Assembly: GCA_963697355.1 (NCBI GenBank)
Contig: CAVONV010000022.1
Coordinates: forward strand, 124,001-188,000
Direction of reading: 5' to 3'
Length of the DNA stretch: 64,000 nucleotides
Origin: CAVONV01 sp963697355
GTDB lineage: Bacteria > Acidobacteriota > Vicinamibacteria > Marinacidobacterales > DATDRI01
Shown here: positions 36,579-45,474 of the stretch, piece after piece
Position numbering within the stretch: the first letter of the stretch is position 1
Layout of the letters: each line of letters opens with the position of its first letter
Notes under the pieces: generated by a model
Told to the model about the DNA's origin: nothing
The model's input: only the letters and a program-made list of their open reading frames with translations
Database searches by the model: none
Position numbers and translations under genes: made by a program

Positions 36579-37888
36579 TCAGGATTGTATTCGTGACATC
36601 AGCTTTTCGATCTCATCGATTTCCTTTGGGACATCCTTGCTCAATACTTCGCAACCATCTTTGGTGATGAGAACCGTGTCTTCTATCCGAATGCCCAGGT
36701 TCTTTTCGGGGTAATAGAGGGCAGGCTCGATAGCGAAAACCATCCCTTCCTTCAATGGGATGTCGCTCGGTCCGACATCATGAACGTCCATTCCCACGTA
36801 ATGGCCGATACCGCCCGTCAATCCGCGCGGGTCCAGACCTTTTTCTTTCATGACCGCGGCGACGTGCCTCCGAACATCCTCCTTCGTGACGCCTGGTCGA
36901 TAGGCTTCGATGCAAGCTTTTTGTACGGCGAGGACGATTTCATAGACCTCCCTTTGCTCGGGAGTAAATTTGCCGGAGGCCGGCCATGTTCTGGTGATAT
37001 CCATCGTCTGATAGGCGAGGTTGGCTCCGAAATCCATGAGTATCAGATCGCCGTCTTCGATTTTTCTCGATTTCTTCGCATAGTGCCAGACGCAGCTGTT
37101 GGGGCCCGATCCGACAATCGAAAACTCACCGGTGGCTCCATTCTTCAATACAACATGCATTGCGGCCGCATGTAGCTCATATTCGTAGGCACCGGGTTGC
37201 GTCGCCACGATGGCTTGTTTGACGGCCTCCGCAGAAATCCTTCCGTTCTTCCTCAAAATCTCGATCTCTTCGGCGGATTTGATGACCCGCAACTCTGCAA
37301 CGAAGGGCTCGATGTCGTTGATCTCGACAATGGGGTAACGTTCTTTGAGCTTCTTGATGCGATAGTTATCCAGAGAGAGGCGATCGTTGTAGTGGGTCCT
37401 CTGCGTTCTCCCGATGAAGATGCGATCCTCCCAAAGCTTCGGCGACAATCGGACATGGAATGTGAGTCCGTTGTTGACGGTATTGCGGGCGAGAAACTCA
37501 TCGAAGTAGTTGAGGGGGTACACATCTGTCATTCCCGTTGTTTCCTTCGCGTCGGGCTCCGACAGCAAATTCGGTCCTTCGACCATGTTCTCTCTTGGAT
37601 TTTGTAGAGGTAAGAACAGGTAGGAATTCTTTGTCTTGGGTGCCATGACCAAGATGGCGTTCATATCCTCTATTCCGGACAAGTAGTAGAAGTTGTTATC
37701 TTGTTTCCGCGAGTCCGGCTCCCCGAATAGGATGATCAAACCGTCTTCGACTCGTTCCATCAACGCATTCCTGCGTTGGACGAACTCTTCGGTCGAATAA
37801 CCTTCCGTCTGGGAAAGGCCAGCCCGTGAGTCGTGAAGATGATCAAGAGGGCAATGGATAAGGTCTTCATGGTCGAGTCTTTGCTCAT
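36579..37888 (-). CDS. pepP: Secreted M24B Xaa-Pro aminopeptidase (one frameshift)
   Basis: A creatinase-fold dimetal aminopeptidase that removes an N-terminal residue before proline. The ligands are present: two Asp in LMDFGANLAY and MDITRTWP, His in GIGHYVGMDVHD, and Glu in FAIEPALYY and GIRIEDTVL. The N-terminal creatinase-like domain has NNFYYLSGI. I place the start at the ATG at 37888, with AGGAGG at 37895-37900, giving a signal peptide (MKTLSIALLIIFTTHGLAF). One base shift near 37815 joins this to the main frame (QTEGYSTEEFVQRRNALME). In the main frame alone an upstream start is possible but lacks a signal peptide. Confidence 0.9.
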
Positions 37889-37938
37889 GGGTCGCCTCCT
37901 GCTCCGAACCGTCGTGAATATAGAGGGTGGTGCGGATT

Positions 37939-39978
37939 CTAGATCGAGCGCCCACGGACACTCAAGCGCTTCGAAGTTGACCAATTTAGGATCCAGATGC
38001 CGGCGAGGACAAGAAAGAAATAGGCAGGCATGACGAAGCGTGGCATCTGGCCGGAAGGGAAGTTCTGGATATAGGCAAAAGGAATCAGGTGAGCGAAGTA
38101 GGTGAGAGTCAGGAATCTGAATCGGGTCATCGTCGCCAGGATTAGCCCCAGGACCCCTGTCGTGAGGACCATAGTGTTCAACCACGGAAAACGAAACAAA
38201 CCGTTCCAAAACGTACGTAGGGGAAGTGTAGTCAGACCCTTCAAGGTGCCGGCGGTGAGCTCCCGCAAGCTATGGAGCCCCAACAAGTACCGGGAGAGAC
38301 TCACCTGTTGGGGAGCCTGTTCTGTTTTTTCGGCGTTCAGCCAAAACTGCGTGTGGAAACTGACGGCGTAAAAGGGATCGCCATGATCGAGATAGCAATT
38401 CAATAGAAATGGGCCGATCAGAGCGAGGACAACAAAGAAGGATGTCAATGCGTACTTCGAGCCTTTTTCTTTGCGTAGGTCCCATGCCTTCAACAGTAGG
38501 AGAGGTACCACTAGGCTCAGTCCACTCAATCGAATGAGACACAAGGTGGCCCCGAGAATGCCTGTGACAGCGGCGTCGACCCACCACCGTTTGGTTTCAC
38601 CCAGGAAAATCCACCCAACAAAAACGAGTAGAAAAAAGACATAGGTACTCATTCGGTAGCCCGTGGGTGCTTCTAGGATCAGCCACTCGTGGAGTGTCAC
38701 CGGTACGAGGGCGGCTAGTGCCCACCAGTTCGTCGCTAGTCGGGCAGTGAGAAGATAGAAAAGCGGGAGAACGGCAACGGAAAAAAAGAAGCTTTGGATG
38801 AGGATCCCGATCTCGCGTCCTCCAAAGAGCCAGAGGAACGAACTGACCAGGGAGACGTAGAAAGGCTCCCGGAAGGAGGCGTCGTAGAATCCGAAGAGGC
38901 TCATTGACTGAGCCCGATCCAGGTAACTGCGCACGTCGGCCCGGTACGGGTCGTCTGGAGCGTTTTGCGGGTTGAACAAACTGTAGCTGGGAAGTACCGG
39001 CTGAATCCATTCATGGAAGCTTCCCAGGGATGGACTTTCCTCGACGAGGTTGGAGCGGACTAGAAGTGCGTCCAAACGCAGAAGTAGTCCAAAAAGAATG
39101 AGAGCGGTGGCCGCAGCTTGTGGTACCCAGGACGCGGCTGGTGGCGAAGTCAAGATCTCCTTCCAGGCGCGGCGCGACTCCCCGGTGCGGAGAACCCAAC
39201 CGAAAGCGAGCGTCCACCAAAACAGCCATGAAGCCAAGCAGAGGCCGGCTTGCCACTCCCGTCGATTCGAAGCAATGATCTGGAGGTCCTCGGGTCGACT
39301 AGAAACGTAGTGATCGAGTCCCAACAACTCAATCCAGGCCGGCCGATCCCAGGCGACCTCCAAATGGGCCGGTCCACCTTTTTGAACGTAGTGGAGTTTG
39401 AAAGGGTGGAGCCCCGATTCGAGAAACGTCGTGCCGGATTGTTCTCGAGACGACTGAGTGAAAGTCCAGTCATCGACATTGAGAGTGCAGGCGTCGTCGC
39501 AAGACAGAAAGAATCTATGCTGCCCGGTTCGCTGCACCAGGACGTACCCTTGGATATCGAGAGCAATGTCCCGCCGCCGCCCAACGATTTGATGGAGAAA
39601 TCTGCGGTGGCCGAGGCGGAGCGAGTCGATGCCCAAAGTCTCGCCGACCGGTCGGGCGGGATCGGAGGGACGGGATACTTGGGCGACCAAGCTCGGTGGA
39701 GTATCAAAAATGGACTGGTGCCAAACTGTGAGTAGAGCAGCGAGGAACAACAATGCAATGGCGGCAAATAGATGCCTAACTATCGAGGGGCGTTGAGGTG
39801 AAGCAGGAACGAGAAAAAACGCTGCGAGGCCGAGGAGGAAAATCCAACGAAACTCGAGACCCGCAGGCTGTATGGAGCCAAGTCGAATGCCGGATTCGCC
39901 GGCTAATCGGATACCCGCCGCCGCGACGAGAACTGCAAGAAAAACGAGGCTCCTTCTGCTACTAGGCAAGATGGCCAT
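37939..39978 (-). CDS. GT-C type membrane glycosyltransferase with inserted PA14-like domain
   Basis: 679 residues with about 12-13 hydrophobic helices. The C-terminal two thirds have the layout of lipid-linked sugar transferases of the GT39/ArnT/PMT type: DPYRADVRSYLDRAQSM, FREPFYVSLVSSFLWLFGG, LIRLSGLSLVVPLLLLKAWD, FPSGQMPRFVMPAYFFLV. Between helices 3 and 4, about residues 130-215, lies a soluble domain: GYVLVQRTGQHRFFLSCDDA, CTLNVDDW, GLHPFKLHYVQ and GPAHLEVAWDRP. This is the pattern of a PA14 carbohydrate-binding fold. It would face the periplasm. The gene is intact and lies 17 bases after the upstream secreted protein gene. Donor and acceptor are unknown. Confidence 0.75.
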   Translation of the reverse strand: MAILPSSRRSLVFLAVLVAAAGIRLAGESGIRLGSIQPAGLEFRWIFLLGLAAFFLVPASPQRPSIVRHLFAAIALLFLAALLTVWHQSIFDTPPSLVAQVSRPSDPARPVGETLGIDSLRLGHRRFLHQIVGRRRDIALDIQGYVLVQRTGQHRFFLSCDDACTLNVDDWTFTQSSREQSGTTFLESGLHPFKLHYVQKGGPAHLEVAWDRPAWIELLGLDHYVSSRPEDLQIIASNRREWQAGLCLASWLFWWTLAFGWVLRTGESRRAWKEILTSPPAASWVPQAAATALILFGLLLRLDALLVRSNLVEESPSLGSFHEWIQPVLPSYSLFNPQNAPDDPYRADVRSYLDRAQSMSLFGFYDASFREPFYVSLVSSFLWLFGGREIGILIQSFFFSVAVLPLFYLLTARLATNWWALAALVPVTLHEWLILEAPTGYRMSTYVFFLLVFVGWIFLGETKRWWVDAAVTGILGATLCLIRLSGLSLVVPLLLLKAWDLRKEKGSKYALTSFFVVLALIGPFLLNCYLDHGDPFYAVSFHTQFWLNAEKTEQAPQQVSLSRYLLGLHSLRELTAGTLKGLTTLPLRTFWNGLFRFPWLNTMVLTTGVLGLILATMTRFRFLTLTYFAHLIPFAYIQNFPSGQMPRFVMPAYFFLVLAGIWILNWSTSKRLSVRGRSI

Positions 39979-39995
39979 CAGTGCGGTGACGCCCT

Positions 39996-40598
39996 CTATT
40001 CCTGGCGATCGTAGACATTGCGAACGACGAGGGGTTGCTTGAATCTCTTGCTTTCGAATCTGACCATGAGTGACATGGTATTGCCATCCGATGAGGGGAG
40101 GTACACTTCTGTGATCGTGCCAACTTTGTCCAATTTCTGTTCGACGACCACCCGATCACGATCTCGGCTGCAAATGGTCTCGAGTTTGGTCCCATCGGGG
40201 GTTTGCCTTTTGTGTTCCTTTCCGTCCACGTAGAAAATGCGAACACGGCCGATGCCATCGTCAATGCGCAACTCGCTGGATTCCTCGACGATGTCGAGCT
40301 CCTCCGCAAACTGAACGAATGTAGCAATGATGTACTGTAGCCGTTCTTGAATCTGAGGTATATCCTCGGAGGGGATGTTGCGGCCACCCTTGGTCGCTTT
40401 GTCGAAGTAGGCGCGAGCGGCCTCTTCGATCTTCTGTTCTGCGTCGTCGCTGTCGTCAGGATTTCGCAACCAGTGCCCGCTCAACGAAGCAGTGCCCTGG
40501 CTAAACGTCGGCTGCGCCAAGAAAAATGTCGAAACAGTGGTAACTATCGCGAAGAGGAGAAGGAATTGACGCGCAGAACTTGCAAACGGACTCATCAT
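39996..40598 (-). CDS. Secreted hypothetical protein, 200 aa
   Basis: The N-terminal signal peptide is QFLLLFAIVTTVSTFFLAQPTFS. The mature part begins SLSGHWLRNPDDSDDAEQKIEE. It has a helical stretch to about residue 100, then beta-strand-rich sequence with GRVRIFYVDGKEHKR and DRVVVEQKLDKVGTITEVYL. The GHW start and the strand pattern suggest a small lipocalin-like or barrel fold of the kind common in Acidobacteriota. No function is known. It starts two bases before the MBL gene stop and runs into the glycosyltransferase gene, so it is in an operon with both. Confidence 0.7.
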   Translation of the reverse strand: MMSPFASSARQFLLLFAIVTTVSTFFLAQPTFSQGTASLSGHWLRNPDDSDDAEQKIEEAARAYFDKATKGGRNIPSEDIPQIQERLQYIIATFVQFAEELDIVEESSELRIDDGIGRVRIFYVDGKEHKRQTPDGTKLETICSRDRDRVVVEQKLDKVGTITEVYLPSSDGNTMSLMVRFESKRFKQPLVVRNVYDRQE

Positions 40599-40600
40599 CG

Positions 40601-41470
40601 TTAGGCCCTCTCCAGCGTCATGCCTTCTACCGTTCTTGTCTCATCCACCGTAGTGAACGCGCCTTTCTCATTCTTGCTGACGGCCGCAAGCGCGCAGTCC
40701 GCGTCATGGGTAAAGAACAATCGGATACCGCGTTCCATCTTGTCTTCGAGGAACACACGTTTCTCGTCGATCAGAATCTCGGGGTATCGGTCGTATCCCA
40801 TTGTGACGGGTAAGTGCACCCACGGTCGGCCGGGAATGAGATCGGCGCAAAAGACCACTCCGCCTCGACCACCGACCTCGCTCAAGAGGAGGCCGGGTGT
40901 GTGGCCTTCGCTGTAGGTGAACCGCACCTGATCGCCCAGTGTCGTGGAGGTTTCTCCGTCCAGGATCTCCAAACGCTTGCTTGCTTCCAGGAGATCGAGC
41001 AGGACCGGGATGAAGGAGGCACGGTCTCTGGAGTGTGGTGACTTGGCTCGTTGCCAGGCTTTCTCACTGATGATGTATTTGGCTCTTGGAAACAGCAAGG
41101 ACGGCTCGGCGTCTTTCCTGTAAGCGGGGAGGAGGCCGCCGGCATGATCGAAGTGCAAATGGCTCAAGACGACGGCGTCAATCTCGTCGTGCGGGATACC
41201 GCGTGCTTGCAGGGAGTGGATTAGGACGTGGTCTTCCTCAACGACGCCGAAGCGATCTTTCATCTTAGGAGGGAAAAAGGCTCCGATTCCGGTCTCGAAG
41301 AGGACATTGCTACCGTCGAGGTCTTTGATGAGTAGGCCGCGACAGGCGAGGGGAATTCTGTGTCGTTCGTCCGGTGTGATCCATTTTTCCCACAGGGCTC
41401 GTGGGACGTTGCCGAACATAGACCCACCATCCAATCGCTGTTGATTTCCTTCCACAGACCAGAGTTTCAT
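40601..41470 (-). CDS. MBL-fold metallohydrolase (lactonase-like)
   Basis: 289 residues from the ATG at 41470, preferred to two upstream ATGs because AAAGGA precedes it correctly. The dimetal motif LSHLHFDHAGG is intact, with the later His in SEGHTPGLLLS, Asp in CADLIPGRP and His in FFTHDADCALA. The order and spacing match the metallo-beta-lactamase superfamily group that includes N-acyl-homoserine lactonases and related esterases. The substrate is unproven. No signal peptide. The operon continues into the secreted protein and glycosyltransferase genes. Confidence 0.88.
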   Translation of the reverse strand: MKLWSVEGNQQRLDGGSMFGNVPRALWEKWITPDERHRIPLACRGLLIKDLDGSNVLFETGIGAFFPPKMKDRFGVVEEDHVLIHSLQARGIPHDEIDAVVLSHLHFDHAGGLLPAYRKDAEPSLLFPRAKYIISEKAWQRAKSPHSRDRASFIPVLLDLLEASKRLEILDGETSTTLGDQVRFTYSEGHTPGLLLSEVGGRGGVVFCADLIPGRPWVHLPVTMGYDRYPEILIDEKRVFLEDKMERGIRLFFTHDADCALAAVSKNEKGAFTTVDETRTVEGMTLERA

Positions 41471-41534
41471 GGGCATTCCTTTCATTGAAACAAAGGGTAC
41501 AAAGGAGCAGTCAGGCAGTCAAGAACTCAAGCAG

Positions 41535-41609
41535 CTCAAGTACTCAAGTACTCAAGTACTCAAGTACTCAAGTACTCAAGTACTCAAGTACTCAAGTACT
41601 CAAGTACTC
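41535..41609. repeat. Octamer tandem repeat (CTCAAGTA)n, nine copies
   Basis: Nine exact head-to-tail copies of the 8-base unit between the cinA-like and MBL genes. The unit is the same kind as the 201-248 array (CTCGAGAA on the other strand) and a CTCAAGAA element near 131-155. It is non-coding: an octamer array shifts frame every unit. Confidence 0.92.
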
Positions 41610-41654
41610 CTTACTCTTTCCTGGCCTCTGCCTACCGCCCACTTCTCGCTCGTT

Positions 41655-42386
41655 TTACTCAATCCACTGGGGCTCGCCTTCGGGAAGGAGCGCCAGGAAA
41701 TCTTCGAGTGCTTTTTCAATGAGGTCCACGTCTTTTCCATCAAAGGTGATCTTCGTTCGGTATTTCCGGTCGTTCCAAGCTGGGTAGGAGCCAATATCCA
41801 CTTCCGAATGCCTATCGACCAGTTGATCGAGCGACGTTTTCAAGTCTGGCTCATCCATCTTGGTGAAAACAGATCGTGTGATGAAAGGACGGTCAGACTG
41901 TATGTGCTCTTCGATGATGGGAAGCTTCATCCGAAAGACTTCCGGAATCCCTGGAAGGATCCATACATTCTTCATCAAAGCTACCGGCCATGGCGAAGCG
42001 GAAGCTGAAATGAGCTGAGCGCCTTCCGGGATGCTGGCTAATCGGAGGTGTCCCGCATTCAAGTTCTCGCCATAGTGCTGCTCGAAAAGCTTCACGAGGT
42101 CGGGGTGGGCAACAATGGGGACATCAAAGGCGGCAGCAATACCATCCAGCGTGACGTCATCATGAGTGGGTCCAACACCGCCACTGGTGAACAGGTAGTC
42201 GTGGCTCGAGGCCAAGGAGGAGACGTCTCGAGCAATTTGGTCGCGCTCGTCGGGTATGAAGACGACGCGCCGAAGCTCGATCCCGAGCGAGCGAAGAAGC
42301 TGTGCCAACTCAATGAGGTTGGTCTCTTGGACCTTTCCGCTTAGAAGCTCGTTTCCGATGACGAGGACGGCAGCTGTTTGACTCAT
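41655..42386 (-). CDS. CinA-like MoCF-domain protein
   Basis: 243 residues from the ATG at 42386 (AAAGGAAC upstream). This is the molybdopterin-binding-like domain of CinA, with VLVIGNELLSGKVQETN, the loop TSGGVGPTHDDVT and LPGIPEVFRMKLP. CinA proteins act in nucleotide/NAD salvage (ADP-ribose or NMN handling) and were first linked to competence. The C-terminal nicotinamide-amidase (PncC) domain found in about 410-residue CinA is absent, so this is the stand-alone N-domain type. It is preceded by the RluA-like gene and followed by the octamer array. Confidence 0.88.
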   Translation of the reverse strand: MSQTAAVLVIGNELLSGKVQETNLIELAQLLRSLGIELRRVVFIPDERDQIARDVSSLASSHDYLFTSGGVGPTHDDVTLDGIAAAFDVPIVAHPDLVKLFEQHYGENLNAGHLRLASIPEGAQLISASASPWPVALMKNVWILPGIPEVFRMKLPIIEEHIQSDRPFITRSVFTKMDEPDLKTSLDQLVDRHSEVDIGSYPAWNDRKYRTKITFDGKDVDLIEKALEDFLALLPEGEPQWIE

Positions 42387-42421
42387 GTTCCTTTCAACTG
42401 GTTTGGAGAGTTTGCATGTTT

Positions 42422-43411
42422 TCACCGGGCAGTCGGCCAGTCAAGCAGCCTGCCTTCGCTCCGTACGTCTGAACCTAGGGCGGAGCTACGGCGAGGCGTA
42501 GGCGGGTCCGCCGTCTTGTCCGTGCGAAGGATAGGCGGTGGTGCGCATTCGATGTCCACTTGACAATTCGTGCCTGGGTGGCGGAACGACAATCGCTCCG
42601 CGTGAAGGAAGTATCCGGGATCGCCGGGCAAAGCCGTTGTCTCTGGTGAAGGCACACCGCCTGCAGGATAAAGAGGGTCGCCGTCCAAAGGGAAGCCGGC
42701 AGCGGCCAGATGAATGCGGATTTGATGGGGCCGTCCCGTTTCTATCTCCACCTCTACGATGGACGTTGTTTCGCGGGATTCCAGAAGACGAGCTCGGCTC
42801 CGTGAAGGCTTGCCGGTCTCGCTCGCGGCATGTACGTTACCCAAGACCGGGTGGAACACCGGTCCAATGGGAATCTGGATTTCGAGGTCGCTTGCTTCGA
42901 AACGACCTTTGACCGACGCCCTATAGAACCGCCGGATCCTACCTTCCTGCCACGCCGAGGTCATCGACGAACGCGCCACATCCGTTCTTGCAAAAAGAGC
43001 CAGTCCAGACGTGCCTCTTCCCAATCGGTGAAGGGGAGTGGCTTCCGGAAATCGGCCCTGGACCAAGTACAAGAGCGTTCGTGTCAGATACCCACCGCCC
43101 GGTATCATGGGAAGTCCTCGTGGTTTGGCTACCGCTAGGAGATGGGTGTCGAGAAAGACAATGGCGAAACCGGTGGGTGCTTCTGGTTCGTGCCAGGGAG
43201 GCCTGTGCCAAGTGAGGGTTTGGCCTGGGCGGAGCATTGTCTTTTGCCCAACAGGCGTACCGTTCAGGCGAACCCTTCCAGATTCGATTCGCGCCTGCCA
43301 TTCCTCTTCCGATGAGTGTTGGTAGTTGGTGATGAGATACTCGAGCAGATTAGCTCCGGTAGCGTTTGAACCTAGCTTTTCGCGGTATGTGAAACCTTTG
43401 TTAAGGGTCAT
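42422..43411 (-). CDS. RluA-family pseudouridine synthase lacking the usual catalytic Asp
   Basis: 329 residues. An S4-like N-terminal RNA-binding segment (RIESGRVRLNGTPVGQKTML) is followed by the RluA domain with VAKPRGLPMIPGGG, PLHRLGRGTSGLALFAR and ETGRPHQIRIHLAAAGFP. In RluA enzymes the motif is HRLDxxTSG, with a catalytic Asp. Here it is HRLGRGTSG (GGA codon). From memory some plant and bacterial relatives share this change. It may modify RNA by another residue or only bind it. The last 30 residues (TADPPTPRRSSALGSDV and onward) are encoded by a GC-rich repeat-like sequence, not by the family core. Confidence 0.82.
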   Translation of the reverse strand: MTLNKGFTYREKLGSNATGANLLEYLITNYQHSSEEEWQARIESGRVRLNGTPVGQKTMLRPGQTLTWHRPPWHEPEAPTGFAIVFLDTHLLAVAKPRGLPMIPGGGYLTRTLLYLVQGRFPEATPLHRLGRGTSGLALFARTDVARSSMTSAWQEGRIRRFYRASVKGRFEASDLEIQIPIGPVFHPVLGNVHAASETGKPSRSRARLLESRETTSIVEVEIETGRPHQIRIHLAAAGFPLDGDPLYPAGGVPSPETTALPGDPGYFLHAERLSFRHPGTNCQVDIECAPPPILRTDKTADPPTPRRSSALGSDVRSEGRLLDWPTAR

Positions 43412-43443
43412 TGAATTGCTTTGAAAGGTCCTTCACCCCGCCC

Positions 43444-43565
43444 GTTCGCCGTCCTGTCCGCCGTCTAGTCCGCCGTCTTGTCCGCCGTAGCCTTGGCGAA
43501 GGTGGAAGCCTTGGCGAAGGTGGAAGCCTTGGCGTAGGCGGAAGCTTTGGCGAAGGCGGAAGCCT
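43444..43565. repeat. GC-rich compound tandem repeat (12-mer then 18-mer)
   Basis: About four copies of GTCCGCCGTCTT (43444-43489) run into four copies of AGCCTTGGCGAAGGCGGA or GGTGGA variants (43489-43560). In translation it gives only Pro/Ser/Arg-rich low complexity, so it is not a gene. Related pieces occur at about 42495-42530 (inside the RluA tail) and 45594-45720. Confidence 0.85.
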
Positions 43566-43602
43566 CTCCCTGCAAAGAAGAGGGAACAAAGGCGCCGAAG
43601 CA

Positions 43603-44418
43603 TTACTTCTTCCCTACGACATAGGCGATCCATGCAAGCTCGTCACCGCCCCGAGTAACACGACGAAACACACCGTTACCTGCTCCTGTTTTTTTCTCCG
43701 TTCCCTCCCATAGGACATGGATGTCCTGGAAGCCGGCGTCGGCCATGAGCTCCTGCATTTCGGGAAGTGTCCAAAGGCGCCAGTCATAAACGAAAGCATT
43801 CCTCATTCGACTTCCGTCTCGGAAATCGAAATGGATCTTGCAGAGGATATGATGGGAGACGGGATCAAAATCAACTTGGTCCCAGACGTAGTTGAAGCCG
43901 GACATGCGTTTCTTCTCCTCCATCAATTCCTGGGATTGAGGGCCACCCCATGCATCCATGACGAAAAGACCGTCTTCGGCGAGAGAACGGTGAGCGTTCG
44001 AGATGTAGGCGCCCAAGTCTTTTCTGGTCTTGAAGACGGCGTAGCTGAAGTTCATGGCCGCGATGATGTCCGCCTTGGGCGATCTCACGTTGAGAACGTT
44101 GTCTTGGATCAGCTGGACTCGTTTTTGTTGATCGGCAGACAAGGCGCTGAGGTTGTGTTTTCGACCCCAATCGAGGGTTGGGCCGTGAAAGTCGACCCCA
44201 ACCGCACGGTTCTTGCGATGGCGCTTCACAAACTCGCAAGAGAGGATCGCCGTTCCACAGAAGTCCTCCCTAAAGAGACGCGCCGGTTTGTCGTTGGTCT
44301 TTTTGTAGAGGCGGGCCAGAAAACGAGCATCCACATCGGGGGCTTGAACGCTTTTTTGATACAGGTCGTGTTTGTCGCTGTTCCGAGCCGTTAGCTTGCG
44401 CTTTGTCTTCGGTGCCAT
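43603..44418 (-). CDS. Class I SAM-dependent methyltransferase
   Basis: 271 residues from the ATG at 44418 (MAPKTKRKL). The upstream frame extension has no ribosome site. Motifs include LFREDFCGTAILSCEF (SAM-loop region with a Cys-Gly), AVGVDFHGPTLDWG, DIIAAMNFSYAVF and DGLFVMDAWGGPQSQELME. It is closest to a conserved bacterial methyltransferase group with EDFCGTA in place of GxGxG. The substrate is unknown. It is probably in the same transcription unit as apaG upstream. Confidence 0.8.
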   Translation of the reverse strand: MAPKTKRKLTARNSDKHDLYQKSVQAPDVDARFLARLYKKTNDKPARLFREDFCGTAILSCEFVKRHRKNRAVGVDFHGPTLDWGRKHNLSALSADQQKRVQLIQDNVLNVRSPKADIIAAMNFSYAVFKTRKDLGAYISNAHRSLAEDGLFVMDAWGGPQSQELMEEKKRMSGFNYVWDQVDFDPVSHHILCKIHFDFRDGSRMRNAFVYDWRLWTLPEMQELMADAGFQDIHVLWEGTEKKTGAGNGVFRRVTRGGDELAWIAYVVGKK

Positions 44419-44455
44419 GTCTTCTTCTTTGCTGAATGAAAGGGTTTTTCGACCG

Positions 44456-44884
44456 TTAGTGGATGTTGGTAGGTTCGCTGAGCGTGAAGGCGGCAATGTC
44501 GGCATCGAACATCTCACCGTCCTCGGTTGACATTTGGTATGTACCTCGCATGGAGCCGAACGGTGTCGTCAAAGGACAGCCTGATGTGTACTCAAAGGAC
44601 TCGCCTTTGGAAAGCACGGGCTGTTCACCAACGACTCCTGGGCCGCGAACATCTTCACGACGTCCTTCGGCGTCCTCGATGATCCAATGGCGGCTAATGA
44701 GGCGTACCGTCTTGGGACCCTCGTTGGTGATCTTGACGTTGTACAGGAAGAACCATCTCTTGAATTGTGGTTGGGAATGCGAGGCCGAGTACCTAGATTC
44801 CACCTGAATGCGCACTCCTCGGGTGACGGCTTCCGATTTGAACGTGTGCTCCTTGTGGTGTGGAAGTGACAATTTGTCGACCAT
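44456..44884 (-). CDS. apaG: ApaG protein
   Basis: 142 residues, usual ApaG length plus a short N-terminus. The fibronectin-III-like fold is indicated by RYSASHSQPQFKRWFFLYNV, LISRHWIIEDAEGR, VRGPGVVGEQPVL and FGSMRGTYQMS, all strongly conserved family segments. ApaG has been tied to Co2+/Mg2+ handling and to diadenosine tetraphosphate metabolism, and the exact biochemical role is unsettled. It is complete, with no signal peptide. Confidence 0.95.
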   Translation of the reverse strand: MVDKLSLPHHKEHTFKSEAVTRGVRIQVESRYSASHSQPQFKRWFFLYNVKITNEGPKTVRLISRHWIIEDAEGRREDVRGPGVVGEQPVLSKGESFEYTSGCPLTTPFGSMRGTYQMSTEDGEMFDADIAAFTLSEPTNIH

Positions 44885-45009
44885 ATCTTCTACCGTTTAC
44901 CCGAGCTCGAAGCATGGGAGAGTCGGGTGAGAATAGTTGATGTCTTGATATTTTGGCAGTCCCATTGTTGGGACACGGTGAGAGATCCTAGCATAGCTTA
45001 CAGTGAACT

Positions 45010-45474
45010 CTATGGCCTATTCCTGCTTCTGCTCTCTACATCCCGGACAAAGTTCTGATCCTTGACCCGGTCCCCATACCCCCGTGCGGTTTTCTCTATC
45101 TTCTTCACGGCCCAAGACCAGAGGCGACCGAAATGACGCTCGGCCTGTGCCAGATCCTCGCGAAGTGGACCATGTCCGCTCAAATAGCTCTTTTCCAAGT
45201 CGGCGACCACTTCAGGTGGGGCGAGTCGAACAAACATATCGAGCGCCGCGAGAAGCAGGAAAAGGTCATCGGCAAGGCCTATGACGGGAATGAAATCGGG
45301 TATCAAATCGATCGGACTAGCCACGTATACAAGAACACCGAGAAGACCGGCCTTTAGAGATGTGGAAACCCGTGGATCTCGGAAAAGGCCCCAGGCGAGG
45401 TTGACAAGGAGAGGAACGCGCGGCAGGTTCTGCCGAAGCCACTCCCGAGCGGTGCCTTTGAATAGAGAAATCAT
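45010..45474 (-). CDS. DUF1232 (YkvA-type) membrane protein
   Basis: 154 residues if started at the ATG at 45474 (MISLFKGTAREWL). A start ten codons upstream is also open. It has the DUF1232 core: SLKAGLLGVLVYVASPIDLIPDFIPVIGLADDL, with the conserved SPIDLIPD-GxxDD pattern spanning a short membrane hairpin. The function of the family is unknown, although some members sit next to chaperones or transport genes. It is the first gene of the long minus-strand run. Confidence 0.9.
   Translation of the reverse strand: MISLFKGTAREWLRQNLPRVPLLVNLAWGLFRDPRVSTSLKAGLLGVLVYVASPIDLIPDFIPVIGLADDLFLLLAALDMFVRLAPPEVVADLEKSYLSGHGPLREDLAQAERHFGRLWSWAVKKIEKTARGYGDRVKDQNFVRDVESRSRNRP

Noticed and set aside
43401..43589. 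Pro/Ser/Arg-rich frame over the repeat block
   Set aside because: It is the direct translation of 12/18-mer repeats, with no ribosome site; low complexity, not a gene.
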